A DNA stretch of 64,000 bases, from positions 1-64,000 of IMG/VR virus record IMGVR_UViG_3300034198_009894. One strand, written 5' to 3'. The position numbers were made by a program, and so were the translations under genes. Positions 34,801 to 42,239 of this stretch are shown piece after piece (positions within the stretch are counted from its first letter, which is position 1; the number at the start of each line of letters is the position of its first letter). The notes beneath the pieces are model-generated. The model was not told where the DNA came from, did not search any database, and saw only the letters and a program-made list of their open reading frames with translations. Source of the stretch: a virus.

Positions 34801-35332
34801 GGCGACCAGATGGGGCATCAGCCATATCACTAGTTTCCATTACAATTAGTGGAGTCTTGTTAATGAAGTTTCCAGTTACCTGATCAAATTCAAAAATTCC
34901 CCAAGTAGTATTTGTTGTATCTAGCCAGTATGTTCCGTCGCTTACGTCAGCCGCGGGTCTGGTAGTTCTACCCACTAATGATGCCAAATCAATATCGGCA
35001 CGTAGCACATAGCATAAATTGGTAAGACCCAATACGCTATAGGCGGCCATTAAACCGTATTCATTTAACTCATAACCTTGAATGGGTGTACCATTTGTGG
35101 TCTTGTAAAAGAATGGATTTCCAAATAGAGTAGTCAAGTCTCGCTGACTAGTTACTCTGTATAACTTGTTGGCATTAGCAGCAATAGTGCCAGTCGCTAC
35201 TCCCGTTCCCGCCGCATTTGATTTATTTTGAGCAGTTGCTAAAACAATAAGAGGAACTGATGCCGGTGCTGCCGGTAAATATTGACTCTCGTCAACTATG
35301 CTTACTTGTACGCCTGGACTGTTTAGTGCCAT
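31832..35332 (-). CDS. 18: Tail sheath protein (gp18), very long
   Basis: 1166 residues against 659 in T4. The N-terminus MALNSPGVQVSIVDESQYLP, the segment LFGNPFFYKTTNGTPIQGYELNEYGLMAAYSVLGLTN, and the C-terminal core (FINLIAACGYPELQPDMV, NNASNIGYID..., NPISYFTNLGILNYGNKNSFD, RLVCYIRYQLQRALRPFIFE, VVCDESNNTPARIDRNELWIDI) are typical sheath. Between about residues 125 and 830 lie extra beta-rich, Thr/Ser/Asn-rich domains that would decorate the outside of the sheath. Confidence 0.95.
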   Translation of the reverse strand: MALNSPGVQVSIVDESQYLPAAPASVPLIVLATAQNKSNAAGTGVATGTIAANANKLYRVTSQRDLTTLFGNPFFYKTTNGTPIQGYELNEYGLMAAYSVLGLTNLCYVLRADIDLASLVGRTTRPAADVSDGTYWLDTTNTTWGIFEFDQVTGNFINKTPLIVMETSDMADAPSGRPSSAIGNIGDYAISMKTNTANLTLADNPDTYHTYWYKAKNNQWVSVGGSEWRNNWPTIQGSQVVTSLTAGAAFSINGTTITIPAAPANTLGELVDLIEEANVPFVSAAAVGGRLEIYSEVDQAIIIAPVGSNTVLTEIGIGSGTYNSPQVLFGTNAQQPLWRSSDSQPRPTGSVWIKTNSANAGTNLVFNQYSAALGSFVSVSAPMSTNDWTINSTLDSSGGRNITEGSLYAQYNTNPTNFVGPLQVYRRFSSGSSLFVGTVASPAISAGATLKVRVSFPSSNALSDEYEIVMPSSPATQDASAFVAAWTAANIDYTKASVSTAGAIVLEHTEGGVIILDGQSSLLTQLGFVSEVTPGAKWGPYKTVTYSDIEVNSGEALFQVQTTGYIPSFTVTAPGDGYVVGAALTITEASPLNGSYQIEVTAVDDDGGIEQVRWLSGFATPQYTVQLSDWRIVAYIPNEIVPTQYPLNGTQWYYSSVNQVDIMTNVGGQWRGYRNVAYAANGLPKSTGTPQTDTSGPLISPIAPTTNSAGLPLQFGDLWIDTSDLENYPVINRWQAVGQVNQWVRIDNTDQTSENGVVFADARWASNGSTDPVTSAFPSIAGLLLSDYVDLDAPDPTLYPRGTLLFNTRRSGYNVKEYRTNYFNSADFSGTIPAQRNTWVSVSGLKNNGSPYMGRKAQRHMVVQALKNAINVNTQIREEDTFINLIAACGYPELQPDMVTLNNDRGQTAYVIGDTPLRLPADANAIVNWATNASNASGTGEDGLVTRNTYMGLYYPSGITTDLTGAEVTVPASHMILRTMIYSDNVAYPWFAPAGQRRGIVDNASNIGYIDAATGEFTVTKNRVALRDIEYTNFINPISYFTNLGILNYGNKNSFDSQSSLDRTNVARLVCYIRYQLQRALRPFIFEPNDTITRNEARGVVQTLMADILSKRGIYDYVVVCDESNNTPARIDRNELWIDIAIEPAKAVEFIYVPVRLLNTGEIGGA

Positions 35333-35391
35333 ATTATTTTCCTTTATCTAAATAATTACTGTGATTATAGAATTTCTTTTATCACTAAATT

Positions 35392-35399
35392 TATTTATG
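35392..35399 (-). promoter_or_regulatory. Late promoter octamer CATAAATA
   Basis: 59 nt upstream of the sheath ATG at 35332; AAAGGA ribosome-binding site near the start. Confidence 0.6.
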
Positions 35400-35426
35400 A
35401 TAAATTTCAAAAAAACGCTACTTAAA

Positions 35427-35444
35427 AACTCTTCGCAAAGAGTT
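35427..35444 (-). terminator. Hairpin terminator after antisense read-through
   Basis: Minus strand AACTCTT-TGCG-AAGAGTT followed by TTTAAG. It would end transcripts coming from the dNMP kinase gene after they cross the 35462-35809 gene in antisense. Confidence 0.6.
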
Positions 35445-35448
35445 GATA

Positions 35449-35456
35449 TCTAAATA
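35449..35456 (+). promoter_or_regulatory. Late-like octamer TCTAAATA
   Basis: Plus strand, 5 nt before the ATG at 35462; no Shine-Dalgarno. A variant octamer, also seen at 49195-49202. Confidence 0.4.
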
Positions 35457-35461
35457 TAGAT

Positions 35462-35809
35462 ATGAGTAGACCAATATGCCCGGCATGTGGCAAGCACTAT
35501 GTAGCCCCAAACTACTACAAGAACGAAGTAAGACACTATCGCAGTCGCTGTAGTACTTGTATTAAAGGTAACAAAAGAATAAAAGAACCAGAGCCGCGAT
35601 GGAAAATAAGCGGGTACAAGAAAAAAGCCACATGTGACTTATGTGGCTTCAAAGCAAGTTATAGTAGTCAAATTACTGTGTTTCACATAGATGGAAATCT
35701 CAATAATTCTGCGTTATCAAATCTACGTAGCGTGTGTTTATGCTGCGTAGAAGTTGTAAAACGTAAAAACGTTAACTGGATTCGTGGAGATTTAGAAGTA
35801 GATTTTTAA
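35462..35809 (+). CDS. HNH-like zinc-binding protein
   Basis: 115 residues with two zinc knuckles: CPACGKHY near the start with CSTC at about 31-34, and CDLCGF at about 58-63 with CLCC at about 92-95. The second half reads VFHIDGNLNNSALSNLRSVCLCC, the His-x-Asp-Gly-Asn-x-Asn pattern of HNH treble-clef nucleases (His, Asn, and flanking Cys pairs). Similar small proteins are common in T4-like environmental phages. Its 3' end overlaps the dNMP kinase gene by 38 bp tail-to-tail. Nuclease activity is not proven. Confidence 0.75.
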   Translation: MSRPICPACGKHYVAPNYYKNEVRHYRSRCSTCIKGNKRIKEPEPRWKISGYKKKATCDLCGFKASYSSQITVFHIDGNLNNSALSNLRSVCLCCVEVVKRKNVNWIRGDLEVDF

Positions 35810-36395
35810 CCGACTCATAAGTGAGCGCTAATGGTCCATTATTATCTATTACACAATCATAATCCCATTCAATGCTGCTGTATTCACTAGCGTGTATGTT
35901 TTTGTACTTCTTAGCAAACTGAAGTGTACGACCAGTACGTTTGTACTCATCTAGCCACTCGGGATCATCACCGCGAACTACACGTGCGGTAATTCCACCA
36001 AGTCTCTTGACGCACTGTAGCTCATTGATAAACCGACAATCAGTGATTACAATATTTTCGCTGGCAGATAGCAACTTACGTTCTAGACTGGCAATCCATA
36101 TTTCACTGTGAAAGTTGTCTCGCATAATCTCAGTAGCATACTCCTGTAATACAAGACGAGGAGTTAAATTTGATATACTCAATCTCTCTGCCCACCAGAT
36201 ATCTACAGTTTCTCGCCAGGCACGAGATTTTAGTGTGCGACCTTCCAGTAGCTCGCGATCCCAACCAAAAATAACAGACACAGAATCTTTTACAGAATCG
36301 GCCCAACTAGCGCGAACAAAATTATGCTCGTTTACCAAATAGTCAGCAACTGAGTCCTTGCCCGAATTTATAAAACCACTAATACTAATTATCAT
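35772..36395 (-). CDS. 1: Deoxynucleoside monophosphate kinase (gp1-like)
   Basis: 207 residues. The P-loop is degenerate but recognisable at the start: ISISGFINSGKDSVADYL. It is followed by SWADSVKDSVSVIFGWDRELLEG, WRETVDIWWAERL, LQEYATEIMRDNFHSEIWI and VITDCRFINELQ, matching the T4 gp1 family that phosphorylates dTMP, dGMP and hm-dCMP. It joins the thymidylate synthase and RNR genes in making dNTPs. The C-terminus overlaps the convergent HNH gene. Confidence 0.88.
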   Translation of the reverse strand: MIISISGFINSGKDSVADYLVNEHNFVRASWADSVKDSVSVIFGWDRELLEGRTLKSRAWRETVDIWWAERLSISNLTPRLVLQEYATEIMRDNFHSEIWIASLERKLLSASENIVITDCRFINELQCVKRLGGITARVVRGDDPEWLDEYKRTGRTLQFAKKYKNIHASEYSSIEWDYDCVIDNNGPLALTYESVKNLLLNLHESS

Positions 36396-36437
36396 CGTAG
36401 CAGTATAACTGCTAACTCACGAATAGTCAAACGTGAG

Positions 36438-37193
36438 TTATCCAATCACCCATGTAAGAGGGGCGCTGCCGTCAATGTATCGCTTCAAGTCTTCTAGCAA
36501 GTCTTCCTGCATCTTGGTGCCCTCGGCCTTCATAGCAGAACCGTTTAGACTAGTTCCACCACCAGGACCAACGATAGTACCAAATTTCTCACGTGCTTCG
36601 CCCATTATGATTTTACACTGCGCTACTGTCCAACTAGTAATCCAGTTGCCAGTTTGATAGTTTTGTAATAGAGTAATCTCGGGTTTAAGATTATCAGTCC
36701 ATAGCAATAATTGCTCGCCGCTGCCCTTGAAAGTTCTAACAAAGTGTATTACTTTAGTAACTGGATTGAATGTGAAAATTACGTAGCCACCAAACATACG
36801 CGCTGCCAATTCAATGTACCCAGCATAGAAATCATAAGTAGCCAATCCACCAGCATAGTTGTAGTTCAACAAGTATGTGTTTAATATGGCACTGCTGAAT
36901 GGGTCAAAACTGCTAGAACTGGGACCAGTTTCTAAACCCACTGTTCTACGAAATACTTGTCTCACATTGATAACTTCATGTGGCAACGTGTAAGTATTTT
37001 GATCCTTCTCTATAGTTAACAGACTATAGGACTCTTCATAAGCATTTTGCGCTCGTTGTCTGTACGTAGCTATGGCATACTGATAAGCAGCCTCATAGTG
37101 TTCTGGGTCTAATTCCAAATCAATAATGTTTTTTCCTAAACGAAAGCCAACATTATCAAATATCTTTTGTTTCATTTCTGCTAGATCGGCCAT
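36438..37193 (-). CDS. 13: Neck protein gp13-like
   Basis: 251 residues. The N-terminus LAEMKQKIFDNVGFRLGKNIIDLELDPEHYEAAYQYAIATYRQRA and the following ytLPHEVINVRQVFRR-type strand pair are the pattern of T4-like neck/head-tail connector proteins. The C-terminal part (WTVAQCKIIMGEAREKFG, GPGGG) is also conserved in that group. It forms the collar that joins head and tail with the gp14-like protein encoded on the opposite strand at 40336. A late octamer lies 19 nt upstream, with SD GAGGTG. Confidence 0.75.
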   Translation of the reverse strand: MADLAEMKQKIFDNVGFRLGKNIIDLELDPEHYEAAYQYAIATYRQRAQNAYEESYSLLTIEKDQNTYTLPHEVINVRQVFRRTVGLETGPSSSSFDPFSSAILNTYLLNYNYAGGLATYDFYAGYIELAARMFGGYVIFTFNPVTKVIHFVRTFKGSGEQLLLWTDNLKPEITLLQNYQTGNWITSWTVAQCKIIMGEAREKFGTIVGPGGGTSLNGSAMKAEGTKMQEDLLEDLKRYIDGSAPLTWVIG

Positions 37194-37212
37194 ATATTCA
37201 CCTCTGTGAATA

Positions 37213-37220
37213 TATTTATG
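37213..37220 (-). promoter_or_regulatory. Late promoter octamer CATAAATA
   Basis: 19 nt upstream of the neck gene ATG at 37193. Confidence 0.65.
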
Positions 37221-37701
37221 TTTTTGGCTCTATCGTAATAGAAATGGACGGAGATTTGCCACTGTAAGTAGTAGGCTCTCCTACAATGTATTTGTTTTCA
37301 TTACCACGTATCAATCTGTTTATTATTCTTTGATAGACGGGCAACATGCCGCTCTTATCAGTGACAATCAATCTGATTTTTTCACCGCGATCTAATTTGT
37401 CTTTATACAACTGAATAGCAGTAGTAAGATACTTGGTTGCTTTTGATGTGCTTGGTTGTGTGCCTACATCTTTTACTCTTGAACCGCTATAGTGTTTTCC
37501 TTTAACTACAGTAGTGTGATGTACTTCCCAATACCCATCTGGTTGTTTTAGTTCTACGAATATCTGTGATGAATCAGTACTACTTACATAAACATGTAGT
37601 TCTTCATCTATATTTTTATCAGCTAGCCATTTTTCTAGTCTTCGTGTGTACTCATTAGATATTAATTCGTGTTGAGTATCAAATATTTCCAATATACGCA
37701 T
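37216..37701 (-). CDS. Hypothetical protein with leaderless late start
   Basis: 161 residues starting MRILEIFDTQHELISNEYTR; beta-rich middle (LHVYVSSTDSSQIFVELKQPDGYWEVHH), basic helical C-terminal part ending SISITIEPKT. No family is recognised. The ATG lies at the centre of a 20-bp palindrome and only 5 nt after a late octamer, so translation is probably leaderless. It precedes the neck gene in the same direction. Confidence 0.65.
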   Translation of the reverse strand: MRILEIFDTQHELISNEYTRRLEKWLADKNIDEELHVYVSSTDSSQIFVELKQPDGYWEVHHTTVVKGKHYSGSRVKDVGTQPSTSKATKYLTTAIQLYKDKLDRGEKIRLIVTDKSGMLPVYQRIINRLIRGNENKYIVGEPTTYSGKSPSISITIEPKT

Positions 37702-37710
37702 GCGTATATT
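37691..37710. repeat. Perfect 20-bp palindrome over a start codon
   Basis: The sequence reads identically on both strands, centred on GCATGC, and covers the ATG of the 37216-37701 gene and part of its late octamer. It could be an operator. Confidence 0.85.
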
Positions 37711-37714
37711 TATC
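37707..37714 (-). promoter_or_regulatory. Late promoter octamer GATAAATA
   Basis: Only 5 nt separate it from the ATG at 37701. Confidence 0.6.
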
Positions 37715-37715
37715 A

Positions 37716-38160
37716 GTAATCAATAATTGTTTTGATTGAAACTTATTGTATGCAGCAGAATATGCGAGTAGATACATGCTACCCGCAAAATCGTATGCTC
37801 GTCACACGCGACGATGAATTATACAATTACGGTGGGGGATTGTCTATGTCTCACCAATCTACTAGAGTAGAAAGTATCTATATTCGCTGTTATCGCCGGA
37901 ACATTATTCATCGAGTAGTCCCAACCAGCCCACGCCCTCTATCGCTATTACTATGACGCGGCACACTTTAAGGCGCATTACTGCGCTCACAACCATTACG
38001 ACACAGAAAACGCTGCTGCCAGAGGGCAGCCGTTTGTGGCATCCTATTAGGGTAGTTCTGTGAAGCTGTCTGACCGGACAACTACCGTCCAATAAAAATT
38101 AACGGATTTTCGGCATACTTCCGGGTGATGCTAACCCATGCGGTCAATAATTATTGATTG
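37716..38160. ncRNA. Candidate large structured noncoding RNA
   Basis: About 440 bp without a credible gene, clearly richer in G+C than its surroundings. Its ends carry 11-bp inverted repeats (37718-37728 with 38149-38159) that could close the structure. Inside are many local hairpins: GCGAGTAG/CTACCCGC near 37764, TCGTC/GACGA near 37800, CTACT/AGTAG near 37860, GCGCA-TTAC-TGCGC near 37974, GCTGCC-AGAG-GGCAGC near 38015, GGTAGTT/AACTACC near 38052-38086, and GGGT/ACCC near 38123. Phage genomes carry large ornate RNAs such as GOLLD and ROOL; I cannot show this is one of them. The strand is undecided. Confidence 0.4.
37818..37846 (-). promoter_or_regulatory. Sigma70-like promoter inside the gene-free region
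   Basis: TAGACA at 37841-37846, 17-bp spacer, consensus TATAAT at 37818-37823 on the minus strand, pointing to the 37216-37701 gene. Confidence 0.5.
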
Positions 38161-38176
38161 CTTGTTACGCTAATCA

Positions 38177-38614
38177 TTAGTTAGCTACAATACGATTTAC
38201 TCTTACGTAAGTAGCATCAAAAATATCGGTCTTAACCACGCCGTAATCGTTCGCTTCATGACGAACGATATAATCGTTAGCGGTGGTGTAGTAGAGATTC
38301 TGTGGACCACTGCCCCAGTTAACTACTACATGCCCGTCGTGATCGGCTAGTTTAGCTAGCTTGACGATCTTTACTGGACGACATTCTCCATTACCCAAGT
38401 CTTCTTTTGTATTCTTAAAAGTTTCTGGGCTCACGATCCAACGTTCGTTCTTAACTCCAGTAAGAATATAATCACCTACACCATACGGCACTGGATTTGG
38501 ATTTTCAAGCGATACTAATGTTCCAGCTTCAGTTGCGATTTCATATCGCTCAACACGATCTTGCCTTTTATAACACTCAAAAGAATTTGAGTCAAACCAC
38601 GATTCATCAATCAT
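38177..38614 (-). CDS. PGDYG-like domain protein
   Basis: 145 residues. The centre reads NPNPVPYGVGDYILTG, then ERWIVSPETF, which resembles the PGDYG domain found in phage and bacterial proteins of unknown function. The C-terminal half (HDGHVVVNWGSGPQNLYY, DYIVRHEANDYGVV) is beta-rich with a second GDY-like element. It follows the MazG-like gene by 6 nt, so the two are co-transcribed. Confidence 0.65.
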   Translation of the reverse strand: MIDESWFDSNSFECYKRQDRVERYEIATEAGTLVSLENPNPVPYGVGDYILTGVKNERWIVSPETFKNTKEDLGNGECRPVKIVKLAKLADHDGHVVVNWGSGPQNLYYTTANDYIVRHEANDYGVVKTDIFDATYVRVNRIVAN

Positions 38615-38620
38615 TTTACT

Positions 38621-38986
38621 TTACTCCTTAACAAATAATTTAAGATTGGGTGGAGTCCAACCTTCGGGCTTTAATACTTTGCCGTCATCACGCTTACGAA
38701 CTTTTCCGGTGACGCTATCAATCTTGGCAAAGTTTGTACGCATTACTTCATTCCACGCACCATCTCCGTCTGCTCCAAGACTGTGAATAGCACCAGCAGT
38801 TACCACCATGATATCAATCAGTGCGTCTAAACACTCAACGCGATCACCGGCAGAATTTGCTTCCCACAATTCATCTACTTCTTCAGCAATCAACTTTGTA
38901 TAAAGATTGAATTGACTCTCATTAAACGTGCCCACTGATTGGTCACACGCCGACATAAATTTTTCTTGGTCTTTAAATACACTCAT
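38621..38986 (-). CDS. MazG/PRA-PH-like NTP pyrophosphohydrolase
   Basis: 121 residues. The all-alpha pyrophosphohydrolase signature is visible as LIAEEVDELWEA (residues about 32-43, metal-binding Glu), followed by ECLDALIDIMVVTAGAIHSLG with the second acidic helix (E/D and D). Members hydrolyse (d)NTPs to monophosphates, or change the nucleotide pool and ppGpp. It fits the phage nucleotide-metabolism set. The C-terminus (KVRKRDDGKVLKPEGWTPP) is the usual phage-family tail. Confidence 0.85.
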   Translation of the reverse strand: MSVFKDQEKFMSACDQSVGTFNESQFNLYTKLIAEEVDELWEANSAGDRVECLDALIDIMVVTAGAIHSLGADGDGAWNEVMRTNFAKIDSVTGKVRKRDDGKVLKPEGWTPPNLKLFVKE

Positions 38987-39020
38987 TTGGGTTCTTTCTT
39001 TGACTTAGTGTAGTACACTA

Positions 39021-40202
39021 TTAATTCGCTCGCAAGATGATTAGGTCATCATTGGTCCGACCCTTAACTTGTGCCTGCACTGCGTTGATTTCCTTGAACA
39101 GCTTACGAGCAGCCGGCTTACCTACACCAAGCAACTTCTTAAGTTGGTCCCCAGGCTTCCGAAGTGTCTTCATTCCACTTTGAGTAGAATCAAAGCCCAC
39201 AATCGTAGTGCCCTTAACAGACAGAGTTCCAACATGCGAGTCGGCAATGTAGTAGTGAAGCTTACGCTTGGCACTATCGTATGCCCACACTTCAGTGGCA
39301 CCAACAATCTTGCTAGGATGAATGCTAACCAAATCAATCTTGGCAGCGTCATCCTTAAATTGGCGCATGTACTTGATTTTGGAAACTTGCTTCTCAACGG
39401 GGACAGGCTTACGCTTGCGAACCGTTTTGGTTTGCTTCTTTACGCTTACATAGGATCCAACTGCGGCCAACACCGAATCGCAAAACTTAATCATATTGCG
39501 AATGGCAATTTTTCCGTACTGAGCATGGCCTTCCTTAAGATCGGCGTCACTGCCCTGTTGTACTTCTTCCAGTTCAGCGCGACGACGCTTCCACACTTCA
39601 ACAATAATGCTGGTGTGTTGAGGAAGAATGTTGCGCTCGGAAAGAATACCAACCACGTTTACATCGGCGGGTTGAGGTTCGCCATTCAACAGATATGAGT
39701 CAAAAAGACCCTCAATGTCGCCAGCAGCTTCACGTGCCTTGTCGCGCATAATCTCCTGAACGTTTGGGCGAGTAGAAATCTTTTCTACTTCAGGCTCAAC
39801 TTCTTCTTGCTTAGCGGTTTTAGTCAACAGAGCCTTGAGATGATCGCCGATGCGAGCCAATTCTTGTTCGGTTAGAACAAGACCGCGCATTCCCATACGA
39901 GCAATCCATCCAAGAGAAATGTTATATTCACGCTCGTGTACACCGCGCAGACGCTTGATATCAGCAGCAGTGACTCCGCGATGAGCAGCAAATTCCAGAA
40001 TCAATTCTTTGCTCATCTTACGATCAAAAAAGCGAGAGTACCAGTTCAGTGATTGAACCAGAATTCCCTTGCGAGACTCAGTGTCAGGCTGCTCAAAAAA
40101 TACTGGTTCGGAACCAGCAAACTTTGTATCAGCGTCACGAGGATTCAATTCGGGTGCGATAACAACGTCACCGACCACTGTATTGCGAGATTTGCGAGCC
40201 AT
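39021..40202 (-). CDS. Conserved hypothetical protein under early promoter
   Basis: 393 residues. The N-terminal region (VQSLNWYSRFFDRKMSKELILEFAAHRG) and central basic segment (VKKQTKTVRKRKPVPVEK) precede a beta-rich C-terminal domain (WAYDSAKRKLHYYIADSHVGTLSVKG) ending in a helical KPAARKLFKEINAVQAQVK. The basic linker suggests nucleic-acid binding, which I infer only. It has a strong sigma70-type promoter and an AGGAA ribosome-binding site, so it is expressed early. I do not recognise its function. Confidence 0.75.
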   Translation of the reverse strand: MARKSRNTVVGDVVIAPELNPRDADTKFAGSEPVFFEQPDTESRKGILVQSLNWYSRFFDRKMSKELILEFAAHRGVTAADIKRLRGVHEREYNISLGWIARMGMRGLVLTEQELARIGDHLKALLTKTAKQEEVEPEVEKISTRPNVQEIMRDKAREAAGDIEGLFDSYLLNGEPQPADVNVVGILSERNILPQHTSIIVEVWKRRRAELEEVQQGSDADLKEGHAQYGKIAIRNMIKFCDSVLAAVGSYVSVKKQTKTVRKRKPVPVEKQVSKIKYMRQFKDDAAKIDLVSIHPSKIVGATEVWAYDSAKRKLHYYIADSHVGTLSVKGTTIVGFDSTQSGMKTLRKPGDQLKKLLGVGKPAARKLFKEINAVQAQVKGRTNDDLIILRAN

Positions 40203-40227
40203 GTGTATTTCCTACTGAACAGACTAT

Positions 40228-40256
40228 AGTATAGCACTGTATTGATTTATTGTCAA
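40228..40256 (-). promoter_or_regulatory. Early sigma70-type promoter
   Basis: TTGACA 40251-40256, 17-bp spacer, TATACT 40228-40233 (minus strand). A second TTGACAATAAAT block at 40305-40316 lies upstream but lacks a good -10. Confidence 0.85.
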
Positions 40257-40323
40257 ATTTTTGGTTAATCAAAAATATCGTTTATTGGTGCTAACACAGA
40301 CTCTATTTATTGTCAAGTTTTTT

Positions 40324-40331
40324 GATAAATA
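40324..40331 (+). promoter_or_regulatory. Late promoter octamer GATAAATA
   Basis: Only 4 nt before the ATG at 40336, no Shine-Dalgarno: a leaderless late gene. Confidence 0.6.
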
Positions 40332-40335
40332 CAAT

Positions 40336-42195
40336 ATGCCACGTTTATCGCTATATCGCTCGGAAAAATCCAAAGACTATAAATTCTTTGACAGAATAAT
40401 CAGTCAAATGTTTACTGCTGGGGCAACTGATTTGTATATTCACAAGTATATTGGAGTTAACAATAGCTCGACAAGTAAGGACTTAACTCAACCTCATTAT
40501 GATAAGACAGACGTAACTAATATACAAGATTTGGTGTTTATGGAAAATCGGGATCGTAAGTATGATAAGAATATTTACAGATTACGTGGACACTACAACG
40601 TTCAAAATCTTGATTTTGATTTAAGTCAATTTGGTTTATTTTTGACAAACGACATTATATTCATTACTGTTCATTACAATGACATGATAGATGTAATTGG
40701 TCGTAAATTAATGGTCGGTGATGTATTTGAATTGCCACATCTTACTGATTATCATCCACTAGATGAAACTATTCCTATCGGTCTACGTAGATATTATCAA
40801 ATAACCGATGCTAATTTTGCTAGTGAAGGATTTAGTCAGACTTGGTGGCCGCATTTGTGGAGAATTAAATGTGAGCCACTTGTTGACAGTCAGGAATTTT
40901 CAGACATACTTAGTCAACCAATTAACAAAGACAATTATATGGGCGACTATGATCCAGCAAAATCCTATCAGCCTGGATACACAGTTACGTATGATGGTAA
41001 GATTTATACTCCAAAACAAAATGCTCCCGCCGGAACTGATCCTTCAAATGAAGCATACTGGGAGCTTGTAAATAATTCCAGTTTAGCGGATGTAATTAGC
41101 TCTTACAAGAAAAATATTGAGATAAACGACGCATTGATAGAAGAGGCCAGTAGGTTAGTTCCAAAAACAGGATATGATCGTAGTCAATTATATGTTGTGC
41201 CTACATTCACTAACGGTGAGCCTGGGCCTCCAGTGAATGTGACTATAGACGTAACACAAGCCATTTCGGTTGGAAACATAGAAGTGCTTAGTACTGCTAA
41301 TTACCCAGTTCCTAGTCCAGTACTGCGAATAAACAGACGATACTTAAACACGACTGGAATAACGCCTGGATATAGTATAGTGTTGGGTACTGCCATGACC
41401 GTTCCAGAATTAACTGATACTAATAGTGGACCTATGGAAGGAACCGCAGTAGTCACTGGATGTAATATAGGATATAGAGTTGGTCCATATGGAACCACCG
41501 ACTCTTCTGATAGTAGAGCAGATCAGTATGTATCTTCGCTGATAACAACCAATACTACAAAGATGAATGTATTGACCATAAACTGTGTTGATATCCCACC
41601 GGATGTAATACCCGGATTAAAAATAAGCGCCAGTATAATTAATCAAACTCAGCAACAGATACAGGTGTTTTCAAGTGACACAGTAATTACTTCTGTAAAT
41701 TACAATACAAAACAAATAGTAGTTAGTAATAAAACACTAATCTCTATGCCGGCTGGAACTAAGATATTAACCGCTAGCGATTTTGACGCAGTAGTGACTG
41801 AGCAAATGAATTTTCGCGCTGACTGTGATCCTAGATTTAGATTTATTAGAAGAGTGACTCCGCAATCATTTGGTTATATTACCGGCTATAATAGCGGAGA
41901 CGGTACCGCTCCCAACGGAGAACCGGTGCGCTCTGGAATAGCGTTTCCTTCTAATTCGGCGGTCGGAGATTATTATCTACGAATAGACTATTTGCCGCAA
42001 AAACTATACAGATACAGCGGAAATAGTTGGGTGGAAATTTCTCGTAATGTTAGAACTGCGGTTGGATTCACGGTTGATGATGAGAGTCAATTAAGTAGCT
42101 TTATTAATAACAGCGCCGTTATCACTACCGCCAGTGGATTGACTATACCAAGTCGTCAAAGTCTAAGTCAGGCACTAAAGATAAAACCCGATTGA
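40336..42195 (+). CDS. 14: Neck protein gp14-like with inserted carbohydrate-binding-like module
   Basis: I chose the ATG at 40336 (MPRLSLYRSEKSKDYKFFDR); an upstream in-frame start would cover the promoters. 619 residues. The N-terminal 200 match the T4-like cyanophage gp14 family: IHKYIG, TNIQDLVFMENRDRKYD, YRLRGHYNVQNLDFDLSQFG, GRKLMVGDVFELPHL. At about 202-246 the sequence YDPAKSYQPGYTVTYDGKIY ... YWELV resembles a chitin-binding type 5/12 module. The rest is beta-rich. It is the first plus-strand virion gene. Confidence 0.75.
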   Translation: MPRLSLYRSEKSKDYKFFDRIISQMFTAGATDLYIHKYIGVNNSSTSKDLTQPHYDKTDVTNIQDLVFMENRDRKYDKNIYRLRGHYNVQNLDFDLSQFGLFLTNDIIFITVHYNDMIDVIGRKLMVGDVFELPHLTDYHPLDETIPIGLRRYYQITDANFASEGFSQTWWPHLWRIKCEPLVDSQEFSDILSQPINKDNYMGDYDPAKSYQPGYTVTYDGKIYTPKQNAPAGTDPSNEAYWELVNNSSLADVISSYKKNIEINDALIEEASRLVPKTGYDRSQLYVVPTFTNGEPGPPVNVTIDVTQAISVGNIEVLSTANYPVPSPVLRINRRYLNTTGITPGYSIVLGTAMTVPELTDTNSGPMEGTAVVTGCNIGYRVGPYGTTDSSDSRADQYVSSLITTNTTKMNVLTINCVDIPPDVIPGLKISASIINQTQQQIQVFSSDTVITSVNYNTKQIVVSNKTLISMPAGTKILTASDFDAVVTEQMNFRADCDPRFRFIRRVTPQSFGYITGYNSGDGTAPNGEPVRSGIAFPSNSAVGDYYLRIDYLPQKLYRYSGNSWVEISRNVRTAVGFTVDDESQLSSFINNSAVITTASGLTIPSRQSLSQALKIKPD

Positions 42196-42205
42196 TATCG
42201 TAATC

Positions 42206-42213
42206 AATAAATA
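42206..42213 (+). promoter_or_regulatory. Late octamer AATAAATA
   Basis: 26 nt upstream of the ATG at 42240; GGAG ribosome-binding site. Confidence 0.55.
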
Positions 42214-42239
42214 ATCTAAGATAATGATTTGGAGTAACA

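Noticed and set aside
37732-37956. Small frames in the 37.7-38.2 kb region
   Set aside because: They lack ribosome-binding sites and show no protein-like composition; the hairpin pattern explains the region better.
39069-39698. Long plus-strand frame opposite the 39021-40202 gene
   Set aside because: It is antisense to a gene with a clear promoter and ribosome-binding site, lacks its own start signals, and its product has no family character.
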